DNA of 64,000 nt from Pseudomonas sp. P7548 (GTDB lineage: Bacteria > Pseudomonadota > Gammaproteobacteria > Pseudomonadales > Pseudomonadaceae). A model generated the notes under the pieces. It searched no databases and was not told where the DNA came from. It saw nothing but the letters and a program-made list of their open reading frames with translations. The stretch is taken from NCBI RefSeq assembly GCF_013386585.1, contig NZ_JACARO010000070.1, positions 19,111-83,110 on the forward strand, written 5' to 3'. Of the stretch, positions 34,820-43,150 are shown piece after piece; within the stretch, counting starts at the first letter, position 1; each line of letters opens with the position of its first letter. The position numbers and the translations under genes were made by a program.

Positions 34820-35341
34820 CTATTCCGGCAGTTCGTAGATGTAAATCTTCTCGGCATCCATCTGGTAACCGGCGTCCGCCAGCTCGCTGGTGGATGGCTT
34901 GACCTGCATCGAACCCTCGATCCAATACGGCTGGTACAGCTCATCGAGTTTCACCCCGACTTCGCTTTTGACATGCACGATCTGGTTCGACGGCGGTGGC
35001 GGCACATGGATGCACGCGCCGAAATACGGCACCAGCAGGAACTCGGTGGTGCGGCCTTCTTCACTGACTTCCAGCGGCACGATATAGCCCGGCAGGCGGA
35101 TGTGCTGGCCGTCGAGGCTCTGCACCACCGGCGCGTTGGGCAAGTCCTGCTTGGCCGCTGGCGCCGACTCGACGGACAACGCATCGGCCATGTTCGACAG
35201 GTCGTGCAACGGTTTCATGTTGGGGATTTCCGGCGGCGCGTCCGGCGGGATCATCTCCTGCCACGACAGGTCCTTGGGCTGCTCATCAGCCCAGGCAGGC
35301 ACGCCCACCAGCAACAGCAACGCAAACAGCGCACGACGCAT
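34820..35341 (-). CDS. DUF3299 periplasmic protein of the zinc operon
   Basis: ATG 35341 follows GAGGAAGG by 6 bases. The 173-residue protein has a signal peptide (MRRALFALLLLVGVPAWA) and the DUF3299 core HIRLPGYIVPLE ... FLLVPYFGACIHVPPPPSNQIV, with a conserved Cys-Ile-His that could bind metal. Last gene of the operon DUF2796-ATPase-permease-DUF3299; the same order exists in P. aeruginosa (PA4063-PA4066, zinc-responsive through Zur). Confidence 0.85.
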   Translation of the reverse strand: MRRALFALLLLVGVPAWADEQPKDLSWQEMIPPDAPPEIPNMKPLHDLSNMADALSVESAPAAKQDLPNAPVVQSLDGQHIRLPGYIVPLEVSEEGRTTEFLLVPYFGACIHVPPPPSNQIVHVKSEVGVKLDELYQPYWIEGSMQVKPSTSELADAGYQMDAEKIYIYELPE

Positions 35342-35352
35342 CGAAGCCTTCC

Positions 35353-36618
35353 TCATAAACGTATGGACAGGCCGTCGGCCAGGGATTGTCGGTAGGCACG
35401 CCACGCGGGCACGGCGCCCATCAACAGCGCGGCAGCCAGGATACCGGCGAGCAGCGTCCATTCATATTCGCTGGGCCACGACATCGGCAGGTCCAGGCCG
35501 TAGTTGGCCTGCAGGTAGCCACGTGAGGCGGCGATGCACACGTACAAAAGCCCCACGCCTGCGACCACGCCGGACAGGGCCAGGGCGAACGCTTCAAAGA
35601 TCAGCAACGTCGCGATGTGCCACGGGCGGGCGCCCACCGAACGCAAAATCGCCATCTCGCGGCGGCGTTCGTTGAGGCTGGTGAGGATCGCCGTGAGCAT
35701 GCCGATCAGGCCGGTCAGCACCACGAACAGCGAGATCACGAACAGCGCTTTTTCGGCGGTGCCCATCATGCTCCACAGCTCTTGCAGCGCCACGCCCGGC
35801 AAGATCGCCAGCATCGGCTCGCCACGGAATTCATTGATTTCCCGTTGCAGGGCGAAGGTGGAAATCTTGTTGTTCAGCCCGAGCATGAACGCGGTGATAG
35901 CTTGCGGCGTGAGGTCCATGTTGCGGGCCTGGTCGGCACTGATGCGGCCTTTGCCCTGGGCCGGCACGCCGTTGTGCCAATCGATATGGATGGCTTCCAT
36001 GCCGCCGAGGCTGATGTGCAGCGTGCGGTCCACCGGCGTGCCGGTGCGCTTGAGGATGCCGACCACGGTGAAAGGCTTGTCGTCGTGTTTCACTAGGCTG
36101 ACCACCGCGACACCGTGGGCCAGCACCAGCTTGTCGCCGAGTTTATAGTGCAGCGCGTCGGCCACTTCGGCGCCGAGCACCACCTCGAAGGGGTCGGTAG
36201 CGAAGGCGCGGCCGCTGGCCAGTTCGAGGTTTTGCTTGCGGCCGTATTGGTAATGCTCGAAGTAGGACTCGTTGGTGCCCATCACGCGGTAGCCGCGGTG
36301 GGAGTCACCGAGGGAAATCGGGATCGCCCATTTCACCTGGGGGCTGGCGGCGAAATGCTCGAAGCTGTCCCAGCGAATGTTGTTGGTGGCGTTGCCGATA
36401 CGAAACACCGAGTACAGCAGCAGGTTCACGGAGCCGGAGCGCGCGCCGACGATCAGGTCGGTGCCGCTGATGGTGCTGGCAAAACTGTTGCGTGCCTCGG
36501 TGCGCACACGCTCCACGGCAAGCAGCAAACAGACTGACAGCGCGATGGCGAACGCGGTGAGGATCGCGGTAAAGCGGCGGTTAGCCAGGCTGGCCATGGC
36601 TAGACGGAACAGATACAT
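35353..36618 (-). CDS. FtsX/MacB-type ABC transporter permease
   Basis: The 421-residue protein has four TM helices: one near the N-terminus, a large extracytoplasmic domain (about residues 40-275) and three at the C-terminus, ending LADGLSIRL. The cytoplasmic loop NERRREMAILRSVGARPWHI is the FtsX-family coupling motif. With the adjacent LolD-like ATPase it forms a type VII-style mechanotransmission ABC system rather than an importer of the classical type. One base separates it from the ATPase gene stop. Confidence 0.9.
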   Translation of the reverse strand: MYLFRLAMASLANRRFTAILTAFAIALSVCLLLAVERVRTEARNSFASTISGTDLIVGARSGSVNLLLYSVFRIGNATNNIRWDSFEHFAASPQVKWAIPISLGDSHRGYRVMGTNESYFEHYQYGRKQNLELASGRAFATDPFEVVLGAEVADALHYKLGDKLVLAHGVAVVSLVKHDDKPFTVVGILKRTGTPVDRTLHISLGGMEAIHIDWHNGVPAQGKGRISADQARNMDLTPQAITAFMLGLNNKISTFALQREINEFRGEPMLAILPGVALQELWSMMGTAEKALFVISLFVVLTGLIGMLTAILTSLNERRREMAILRSVGARPWHIATLLIFEAFALALSGVVAGVGLLYVCIAASRGYLQANYGLDLPMSWPSEYEWTLLAGILAAALLMGAVPAWRAYRQSLADGLSIRL

Positions 36619-36619
36619 C

Positions 36620-37330
36620 TCAAACCTCTGCGGGCGTGGCGGCGCGATTGAGTTCGGCCAGCGACAGGTTACGGTCGAACAGCGAGGCCAGGCTCTGGTC
36701 GTGGCTGACGAACAACAGGCTGGCGCCGGCTTCGCGGCATTCGGCGAACAACAATTGCAGGAAGGCTTCGCGGGCGTCGTAGTCCAGGGCCGAGGTGGGC
36801 TCGTCGGCGATCACCAGTTCCGGCTGGCCGATCAACGCGCGGGCGGCGGCCACCCGTTGCTGCTGGCCGATGGACAGCGAGTCGGCGCGGCGCTCCAGCA
36901 GGTCCTTGTCTTTCAACCCCAGGTGCGCGAGCAAGGCGGCGGCAGCTTTGTCGACACTGCCGTGACGCTGCTTCGCCCGTTGTGCTCGCAGCTTGGAAAA
37001 GTGGCACGGCAACTCGACGTTTTCACGCACCGACAGAAACGGCAGCAGGTTGAACTGTTGGAAGATGTAGCCGGTGTGGTCGACGCGAAAGCGGTCGCGG
37101 GCGCCGGCCGACAGCTCGGTCAGCTGTTGGCCGAGCAGGCGGATGCTGCCCCGCGTAGGTTTTTGCACGCCACCGAGCAGGCCCAGCAACGTGGTTTTTC
37201 CACTGCCGCTGGGGCCTTTGAGAAACAGGGTTTCCCCGGCTTCCAGGCGGAACGCGGGGATGTCCAGCAACTGTGGGTGACCGGGCCAGTTGAAGGCCAG
37301 GTCGGACAGTTCGATCAGTGCTTGAGTCAT
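36620..37330 (-). CDS. ABC transporter ATP-binding protein, LolD-like
   Basis: The 236-residue ATPase has Walker A GPSGSGKTT (residues 39-47), Q-loop FQQFNLLPFLSV, signature LSIGQQQRVAAARAL and Walker B LVIADEPTSALD. It belongs to the LolD/MacB group that partners with FtsX-fold permeases such as the next gene. It is separated from the upstream DUF2796 gene by a REPIN. Confidence 0.92.
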   Translation of the reverse strand: MTQALIELSDLAFNWPGHPQLLDIPAFRLEAGETLFLKGPSGSGKTTLLGLLGGVQKPTRGSIRLLGQQLTELSAGARDRFRVDHTGYIFQQFNLLPFLSVRENVELPCHFSKLRAQRAKQRHGSVDKAAAALLAHLGLKDKDLLERRADSLSIGQQQRVAAARALIGQPELVIADEPTSALDYDAREAFLQLLFAECREAGASLLFVSHDQSLASLFDRNLSLAELNRAATPAEV

Positions 37331-37365
37331 GTGAAATCAAATTCGCCTGCTGGCTGGGTTGGACC

Positions 37366-37456
37366 CCTGTGGGAGCTGGCTTGCCTGCGATGGCATCGCT
37401 GCGGTGCATCAGGCACACCGTGGTGATGCCATCGCCGGCAAGCCGGCTCCTACAGG
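37366..37456. repeat. REPIN-type inverted pair inside the zinc operon
   Basis: CCTGTGGGAGCTGGCTTGCC at 37366 and a diverged mirror GGCAAGCCGGCTCCTACAGG ending at 37456 flank a spacer that itself contains GATGGCATCGC / GGTGATGCCATCGC arms. It lies between the first and second genes of the operon. Confidence 0.88.
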
Positions 37457-37462
37457 CTTACA

Positions 37463-38065
37463 TCAGAATTTCAGGGTAGCGGCCTGTGCCGTGGCTTGCA
37501 CACCTTGCTGGCCGCTTGGGCCGATCAGTTGTACCTGAATTTTCTGGGTGGCAGGGAAGGTCTTGAACACCTGGGTCAGGTCGAGGTTGCTCAGCGCAGT
37601 CGGCGTGGCGCACGTGAATTGGTAGTGGGCGTGGATTTCGCTGTGATCGTGATGATGCTCGTGGGCGCCGTCTTTGGCGTCGTGGTCGTGGTCATCATCA
37701 TCGTCGTCATGGTCGGCTTCCGGCTTGTCGCCGAACAGCGGGCTGTTGAGCTCCTGGGTGCTGACCACGCAACCGGCGCCCTTGGGTAGGTTGAACAGGG
37801 CGAGCGGGTTTTCCAGTTGTTTACGCGCGGCAGCGACCTTGGCTTTGTCGGCCGGGGTGGTGGCCAGGTGTTCGAAGCCCACCAGGTTCATCGCCGGGCT
37901 GTCCAGTTCAAGCTCCAGGGCCTGGCCATCGAGCACGGCATTCAGGCGGCCGACGCCGTGTTCGTGGGCGCCAAGGCTGCCGTGCTCGTGTTCATGTTCG
38001 TCAGCGGCGTGGGCGATAGCCAGTGGCAGTAGGGCAAACGGCAAAGCGAGCAACAGACGGCGCAT
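37463..38065 (-). CDS. DUF2796 His-rich zinc protein (ZrgA-like)
   Basis: ATG 38065 behind TCTGGAG gives a 200-residue precursor with signal peptide MRRLLLALPFALLPLAIAHA. Two metal-rich stretches are obvious: HEHEHEHG near residues 24-36 and an Asp/His run at residues 117-147. Two cysteines (C99, C152) could pair. DUF2796 proteins such as Vibrio ZrgA help zinc uptake. It is the first gene of a Zur-type operon with the ABC genes and DUF3299. An in-frame ATG at 38083 is an alternative start. Confidence 0.88.
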   Translation of the reverse strand: MRRLLLALPFALLPLAIAHAADEHEHEHGSLGAHEHGVGRLNAVLDGQALELELDSPAMNLVGFEHLATTPADKAKVAAARKQLENPLALFNLPKGAGCVVSTQELNSPLFGDKPEADHDDDDDDHDHDAKDGAHEHHHDHSEIHAHYQFTCATPTALSNLDLTQVFKTFPATQKIQVQLIGPSGQQGVQATAQAATLKF

Positions 38066-38095
38066 GAGAAGGCTCCAGAACATGAAAGTTTTGTT

Positions 38096-38112
38096 ATGTG
38101 ATCTTATAACAA
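38096..38112 (-). promoter_or_regulatory. Candidate Zur box of the zinc operon
   Basis: Read on the plus strand the core is GTGATCTTATAAC (38098-38110), matching GTTATANTATAAC at 10 of 12 fixed positions, with AT-rich flanks. It lies about 33 bases upstream of the DUF2796 start. Zur regulation of the P. aeruginosa counterpart is reported; this site is inferred. Confidence 0.6.
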
Positions 38113-38195
38113 TAGTGCCAGAGTTTGACCGCCCGCTTGGCGTTGCGCAAGCCGCGTGGGAGCATGCCTGTCAGAAAACTGCAGGAGGAAGGACG

Positions 38196-38537
38196 ATGTT
38201 GCGAATTCGTGGAACCGTCGGCGACTGGCCGGTGGACTTGACCCTGGAGCTGGACGAAAGCGATTGGGCACGCCTGGGCGCGCAATTGCAGGCGGGCCCC
38301 GTACCCGCCGCAACGGCAGCCGCACCGGTCAAGAGGAATGACGACTTGTGGCAGAACGCCCAGGACCTGTTGCGCAACGCCGGGCAGCTTAGCGGCCTGG
38401 AGTTACTGGATCAGTTGGAAGGCTTGGCCGGCGATGCCGCCTCAGGCAAACGCCTGCTGGTGCGCCTGCGCCACAGTTCAAACGTGAAAGTGGCCAGCGG
38501 CGCAGACACGCCGCTGTACAGCTGGGTCGGCGATTAG
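38196..38537 (+). CDS. Small conserved hypothetical protein
   Basis: ATG 38196 follows GGAGGAAGGACG, a strong ribosome site. The 113-residue soluble protein (LRIRGTVGDWPVDLTLELDE start, SWVGD end) has a first half rich in beta-strand pattern and an Ala/Pro linker near residue 45. It is divergent from the zinc operon and its stop overlaps that of the convergent cnoX gene by 4 bases. I do not recognise its function; P. aeruginosa has a gene of this type at the equivalent place. Confidence 0.8.
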   Translation: MLRIRGTVGDWPVDLTLELDESDWARLGAQLQAGPVPAATAAAPVKRNDDLWQNAQDLLRNAGQLSGLELLDQLEGLAGDAASGKRLLVRLRHSSNVKVASGADTPLYSWVGD

Positions 38538-39406
38538 TACAACGCGGCAAACAGCTTGCGGCGGTACACGGTCACCAACGGGTGATCATTGCCCAGCAGT
38601 TCGAACACCTGCAGCAAGGTCTTGTGCGGCAAGCCTTCGCTGTAGCTGCGGTTGCGGATGAACAGCTTGAGCAGGCCTTCCAGCGCCGCGTCGTACTGCT
38701 GGCGAGCCAGTTGCTGGATGCTCAGTTGATAGGCTGCTTCGTCGTCTTGCGGGTTTTGCGCCAGGCGGCTTTTCAAGTCGGCGGCGTCTGGCAGGTCGGC
38801 CGCCTGGCGCAGGAACGTGATCTGCGCCTTGGCGCCGGCGAGGGCGGCTTTGTGATCGTCGCTCTTCACGGCGTCCAACACGGTCTGGGCTTCGCCCAGT
38901 TCACCGCGTTCGGCGAGGCAGCGTGCGTAAAGGATCAATGCGCCGGCGTTGGTGTTGTCCTCACCCAGCAAGGCCACCAGCACGGCTTCGGCATCGCTGA
39001 TGCGGCCATCGGCAAACAGTGCCTGGGCTTGCTCCAGCGGGTCCGCTGCTGCCGGTGGTGGCATCTGTACATGGGGCTCCAGCATCGCCCGCACCGCCGA
39101 TTCCGGTTGCGCACCGGCAAACCCGTCCACCGGCTGGCCATCCTTGAACAGCACCACCGTCGGCAGGCTGCGAATACCGAAGCGCGCAACGATGTCCTGC
39201 TCGGCCTCGCAATCGACCTTGGCCAGCAACAACTCGCCTTGATAACTCTCGGCAATCTGCGCCAGCAACGGCATCAACGCCTTGCACGGCGCGCACCACT
39301 CGGCCCAGAAGTCCACCAGCACAGGTTTGTGGAACGAGTTCTCGATCACCGCCTGATCGAAGGTAGCGGTGGTGACATCGAAGATGTACGGCGTGGGCTC
39401 ACTCAT
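38534..39406 (-). CDS. cnoX: CnoX/YbbN-like thioredoxin with TPR domain
   Basis: The 290-residue protein has an N-terminal thioredoxin fold (residues 1-110) with the active site WCAPC (Cys38, Cys41) and a C-terminal TPR-like helical domain (residues 120-290). E. coli CnoX has a single non-CxxC site (SxxC) and is a holdase for bleach stress; here the full CxxC suggests real thiol-disulphide activity. ATG 39406 is chosen because MSEPTPYIFDV is the conserved start; the frame is open 11 codons further. Confidence 0.92.
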   Translation of the reverse strand: MSEPTPYIFDVTTATFDQAVIENSFHKPVLVDFWAEWCAPCKALMPLLAQIAESYQGELLLAKVDCEAEQDIVARFGIRSLPTVVLFKDGQPVDGFAGAQPESAVRAMLEPHVQMPPPAAADPLEQAQALFADGRISDAEAVLVALLGEDNTNAGALILYARCLAERGELGEAQTVLDAVKSDDHKAALAGAKAQITFLRQAADLPDAADLKSRLAQNPQDDEAAYQLSIQQLARQQYDAALEGLLKLFIRNRSYSEGLPHKTLLQVFELLGNDHPLVTVYRRKLFAALY

Positions 39407-39480
39407 GGGGCGTCTCGAATAAAGCGGGAATGGGGGCAACTATAAGGGCTGGCGAGGGCTATCGGAAGCGCCAGGGAAAT

Positions 39481-39569
39481 GTAGTGAGCGGGCTTGCCCC
39501 GCGCCGCAATCGACCAGGCGCCTCAGGCTAACCTGACACAACGCTGCGCGGGGCAAGCCCGCTCACTAC
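39481..39569. repeat. Inverted repeat of a second REP type
   Basis: GTAGTGAGCGGGCTTGCCCC (39481) is mirrored by GGGGCAAGCCCGCTCACTAC ending at 39569; arms are 24 bases and perfect, spacer 41 bases. The outer bases GTAGTGAGC differ from the GTGGGAGC found in the other repeats, so it is a separate subfamily. Confidence 0.88.
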
Positions 39570-39577
39570 AGGTGCTT

Positions 39578-40234
39578 TCAAGCACGGCGCGAATGGTACA
39601 GGCTCACCTTGCGAAACTCCCAAGGCTCAGCCAGATCCGGCAGCGTCAGCGCGTCCAGGATCTCCAGCCGCCGATAATCCGGGTGCTGAAAGTCCCGCAC
39701 CCGTGAATCCGCCACCAGCGCCTCTCGGCCGCGAGTGAGAAACTGATCCAGCAGCGGCAGGTTAGCCCGGTCGTAGAGCACGTCAGCCACCAGGATCAAA
39801 TCGAAGCGGTCAGCCTCGGCGAAAAAATCGTCCGAGTAATCCAACGCCACACCGTTAAGCTCGGCATTCGCCCGGCAGGATGCCAGCGCCAATGGGTCCA
39901 GGTCGCAGGCCACCACTTCCAGCGCGCCGGCTTTGACGGCGGCAATCCCCGCCACGCCAGACCCCGCGCCGAAATCCAGCACGCGCTTGCCGGCAACCCA
40001 CTCAGGATTCGCCGCCAAATACCTCGCCAGCGCCAAACCACTGGCCCAGCAAAAGCTCCAGTAGGGCGGTTCATGCAGGATGCGCCGGGTTTCTTCGGGG
40101 CTGAAGGCGCGGTCCATGTTGTCGGCGTCCAGCAGCCACAACGACAGCTCGGTGCCCGGCAGCGGGCAGGGCACCAAGTGAGCGTCGCCGATCAGCTCAC
40201 TGAGCGCACGTTGCAGGCCCAGCGGTGGCGTCAT
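39578..40234 (-). CDS. Class I SAM-dependent methyltransferase (ETFB lysine methyltransferase-like)
   Basis: The 218-residue protein has motif I VLDFGAGSGVAGIAA (residues 85-99), acidic motif VACDLDPLA and the post-I motif LILVADVLYD, the DxxY-type signature of METTL20-like protein lysine methyltransferases. Its partner could be an electron transfer flavoprotein beta subunit, as for other bacterial members, but nothing nearby confirms it. It overlaps the lipoprotein gene upstream by 4 bases. Confidence 0.82.
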   Translation of the reverse strand: MTPPLGLQRALSELIGDAHLVPCPLPGTELSLWLLDADNMDRAFSPEETRRILHEPPYWSFCWASGLALARYLAANPEWVAGKRVLDFGAGSGVAGIAAVKAGALEVVACDLDPLALASCRANAELNGVALDYSDDFFAEADRFDLILVADVLYDRANLPLLDQFLTRGREALVADSRVRDFQHPDYRRLEILDALTLPDLAEPWEFRKVSLYHSRRA

Positions 40235-40686
40235 GGTGCCGGGACGAGTTGCAGAGGGCCGGTGCTCTGGGTGATCGCCTGGGTGATGCGCACCGCAGGC
40301 AGGTGCAGGATCAACTGGCCGGACTGGCTGGCGCGGCCACGCAGTTCAACGCGGGCACCGGCCGGGAAGGCTTCAGGGTTGAAGCGCAAGCGGAAGGCCA
40401 GGGGCTTGCCGTTGCCGGTCAGCACGCTGCTGGCGAGCAGTTGTTGCGGGCGCGAGCGGTCATCGATCACCAGCAGCGCCAGTTCGACTTCGGCACCGGC
40501 AGGCACGCCATTGAGGGTGCCGTTGATTTCACGCTGATACGCCGGCAACGGGCCGAGGTCTTCAATGCCCGGGACTTTTTTCTCCTGGGCGGGCGTCGGT
40601 TGAGGGGTGGTTGGCTTGGGGGCTTCGCTGCTGCAGGCGACCAGGACACTGAACAGGGCGAGCAAAACAAGTGGTCGTAACTGCAT
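40231..40686 (-). CDS. YbaY-family lipoprotein
   Basis: The 151-residue precursor begins MQLRPLVLLALFSVLVAC with a lipobox at Cys18, so it is a lipoprotein. The mature part resembles the YscW/YbaY beta-sandwich domain (AYQREINGTLNGVPAGAEVE ... LILHLPAVRIT). ATG 40686 is used; an upstream in-frame ATG at 40725 would spoil the signal peptide. It is the first gene of a two-gene unit with the methyltransferase. Confidence 0.82.
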   Translation of the reverse strand: MQLRPLVLLALFSVLVACSSEAPKPTTPQPTPAQEKKVPGIEDLGPLPAYQREINGTLNGVPAGAEVELALLVIDDRSRPQQLLASSVLTGNGKPLAFRLRFNPEAFPAGARVELRGRASQSGQLILHLPAVRITQAITQSTGPLQLVPAP

Positions 40687-40826
40687 GTACGGCTCCAGAA
40701 AGGGCAAAATCCGTGACTTGAACACAAAGAAACATATAAGCCAGCCTATATACCGTAAAGGCTATGGCTTGTCTTGCCACAGGGATGCGCTACCATGGCC
40801 CTCCCTTTTTTTGTTGCCTGCCAACC

Positions 40827-41291
40827 ATGCACTGTCCCTTCTGCGGTGCCAACGACACCAAGGTCATTGACTCGCGTCTGGTCGCCGAGGGCGATCAAGT
40901 GCGTCGCCGGCGCGAATGCCTGGCCTGCGGTGAGCGTTTCACCACCTTCGAAACCGCCGAGCTGGTGTTGCCTCGTCTGATCAAGTCCGACGGCAGCCGC
41001 CAACCTTTCGACGAAGAAAAACTGCGTGCCGGTATGCAGCGCGCCCTGGAAAAACGCCCGGTGAGTGTCGAGCGCCTGGAAGCGGCGCTGGTGCACATCA
41101 AGCACAAACTGCGTGCGACCGGCGAGCGCGAGGTCAAGAGCCTGGTGGTTGGAGAACTGGTGATGGGCGAGCTGCAAAAGCTCGACGAAGTTGCCTACAT
41201 CCGTTTCGCCTCGGTGTATCGACGCTTCCAGGACCTCAACGAGTTCCGCGAAGAGATCGACCGCCTGGCCCGTGAGCCTGCCAAAGAATGA
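40827..41291 (+). CDS. nrdR: Transcriptional repressor NrdR
   Basis: The 154-residue protein starts MHCPFCGANDTKVIDSR; the zinc ribbon (CPFC, CLAC) is followed by the ATP-cone domain (PRLIKSDGSRQPFDEEKL). It senses dATP/ATP and represses ribonucleotide reductase genes. It overlaps ribD by 4 bases (ATGA), opening the riboflavin cluster. Confidence 0.97.
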   Translation: MHCPFCGANDTKVIDSRLVAEGDQVRRRRECLACGERFTTFETAELVLPRLIKSDGSRQPFDEEKLRAGMQRALEKRPVSVERLEAALVHIKHKLRATGEREVKSLVVGELVMGELQKLDEVAYIRFASVYRRFQDLNEFREEIDRLAREPAKE

Positions 41292-42424
41292 ATTCGCCTA
41301 GCGCTGAACAAGCTGTCCTCGACGCCCATTACATGGCCCGCGCCCTGGAACTGGCCCGCAAAGGCCTGTACACCACCCATCCCAACCCTCGGGTGGGCTG
41401 CGTGATTGTGCGGGATGGGCAAATTGTCGGCGAAGGCTGGCATGAGCGCACCGGCGAGCCCCATGCCGAACCCAATGCCCTGCGCGCCGCTGGCGACAAG
41501 GCGCGCGGTGCGACGGTGTACGTGACCCTTGAGCCGTGCAGCCACCACGGCCGCACGCCGCCCTGCGCCGACGCGCTGGTGAGTGCGGGTGTGGCGCGCG
41601 TGGTCGCCGGCATGCAGGACCCCAACCCGGAAGTGGCGGGGCGCGGCATGCAGCGTCTGGCCCAGGCGGGCATCGAGACCCGCAGCGGCGTGCTGGAGCA
41701 GGAAGCCCGTGCACTGAACCCGGGTTTCCTCAAACGCATGGAACACGGCTTGCCGTTTGTGCGGGTCAAGCTGGCGATGAGCCTGGACGGGCGCACCGCG
41801 ATGGCCAGCGGCGAAAGCCAATGGATCACCGGCCCCGACGCCCGCGCAGCGGTGCAACGCCTGCGCGCCGAGGCCAGCGTGGTGCTGACCGGCGCCGACA
41901 CCGTGCTGGCCGACGGTGCACGTCTGACCGTGCGCGCCGCCGAGCTGGGCCTGGATGAAGCAACCACCGCCCTGGCCATGTCGCGTCCGCCGCTGCGCGT
42001 GTTGATCGATGGCCGCCTGCGCGTGCCGCTCAACGCGCCGTTCTTCAAGGCTGGCCCGGCATTGGTCATTACTTGCGTAACCCCGGAAAACCAGTTCCCC
42101 CGTGGTCCCGAGTGCCTGGTAGTGCCGGGCGTGGATGGCCAGGTTGACCTGCGCTCGGCCCTGGTGGCGTTGGCCGCCCGTGGCGTCAACGAGGTGCTGG
42201 TGGAGGCCGGCCCGAGCCTGGCGGGCGCGTTTGCCCAGCAAGGCCTGGTGGACGAGTACGTGATATTCGTCGCCGGCAAGTTCCTCGGCTCCGCCGCCCG
42301 GCCTCTGCTCGACTGGCCGCTTGAGAAACTGGCGGACGCCCCCCAACTCAAGATCACGCAAATGCGCGCTGTAGGCGACGACTGGCGAGTCACTGCCATC
42401 CCTGTGCCAGCAGCGAGCGTATAA
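41288..42424 (+). CDS. ribD: Bifunctional riboflavin deaminase / reductase RibD
   Basis: The 378-residue protein has the zinc deaminase motif HAEPNAL and PCSHHGRTPPC (residues about 55-90) and the reductase domain (VRVKLAMSLDGRTAM, then VDGQVDLRSAL and VNEVLVEAGPSLAGAF). It performs steps two and three of riboflavin synthesis. Translationally coupled to nrdR; 48 bases before ribE. Confidence 0.97.
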   Translation: MNSPSAEQAVLDAHYMARALELARKGLYTTHPNPRVGCVIVRDGQIVGEGWHERTGEPHAEPNALRAAGDKARGATVYVTLEPCSHHGRTPPCADALVSAGVARVVAGMQDPNPEVAGRGMQRLAQAGIETRSGVLEQEARALNPGFLKRMEHGLPFVRVKLAMSLDGRTAMASGESQWITGPDARAAVQRLRAEASVVLTGADTVLADGARLTVRAAELGLDEATTALAMSRPPLRVLIDGRLRVPLNAPFFKAGPALVITCVTPENQFPRGPECLVVPGVDGQVDLRSALVALAARGVNEVLVEAGPSLAGAFAQQGLVDEYVIFVAGKFLGSAARPLLDWPLEKLADAPQLKITQMRAVGDDWRVTAIPVPAASV

Positions 42425-42472
42425 TTCTGACCGGGCGCTCAAGCGCCCCGTACCGTATTCCAGGAGAAGGCC

Positions 42473-43135
42473 ATGTTCACCGGCATCATCGAATCCATCG
42501 GCAGCATCCGCGCCATGACCCCCAAAGGCGGCGACGTTCGCCTGCTGGTTGAAACCGGCAAGCTGGACCTGGGTGACGTCAAGCTGGGCGACAGCATCGC
42601 CGTCAGCGGCGTGTGCCTCACCGTTATCGAACTGCCAGGCAACGGTTTCGCCGCCGACGTCAGCCGGGAAACCCTGGACTGCACCGCGATGAACGACCTC
42701 AAGGCCGGCAGCCCGGTCAACCTGGAAAAAGCCCTGACCCCGACCACCCGCCTGGGCGGCCACCTGGTCAGCGGCCATGTCGACGGCGTCGGCGAAGTGG
42801 TCTCCCGCAGCGAAAATGCACGTGCCGTGGAATTTCGCATTCGCGCACCCAAAGAACTGGCCAAGTACATCGCCCACAAAGGCTCGATCACCGTCGACGG
42901 CACCAGCCTCACCGTGAACGCCGTGAACGGCGCCGAATTTGAACTGACCATCATTCCCCACACCCTCAGCGAAACCATCATGGCGTCTTACCAGCCGGGT
43001 CGCCGGGTGAACCTGGAAGTGGACTTGCTGGCCCGTTACCTGGAGCGCCTGTTGCTGGGCGAAAAGGCCGCAGAGCCTACTGCCGGTAACATCACTGAAA
43101 GTTTTCTGGCCGCTAACGGCTACCTGAAATCCTGA
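42473..43135 (+). CDS. ribE: Riboflavin synthase, alpha subunit
   Basis: The 220-residue protein has two repeated lumazine-binding domains: MFTGIIESIGSI start and GDSIAVSGVCLTV, then LGGHLVSGHVDGVGEV and GSITVDGTSLTVN. It makes riboflavin from 6,7-dimethyl-8-ribityllumazine (called ribC in E. coli). AGGAGAAGG precedes the ATG. Confidence 0.97.
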   Translation: MFTGIIESIGSIRAMTPKGGDVRLLVETGKLDLGDVKLGDSIAVSGVCLTVIELPGNGFAADVSRETLDCTAMNDLKAGSPVNLEKALTPTTRLGGHLVSGHVDGVGEVVSRSENARAVEFRIRAPKELAKYIAHKGSITVDGTSLTVNAVNGAEFELTIIPHTLSETIMASYQPGRRVNLEVDLLARYLERLLLGEKAAEPTAGNITESFLAANGYLKS

Positions 43136-43150
43136 CCAAGGGGGTGCCAC

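Noticed and set aside
42425..43150. FMN riboswitch for the rib genes
   Set aside because: No conserved AGGGCGGGG-type start or room in the short gaps between ribD, ribE and ribBX.
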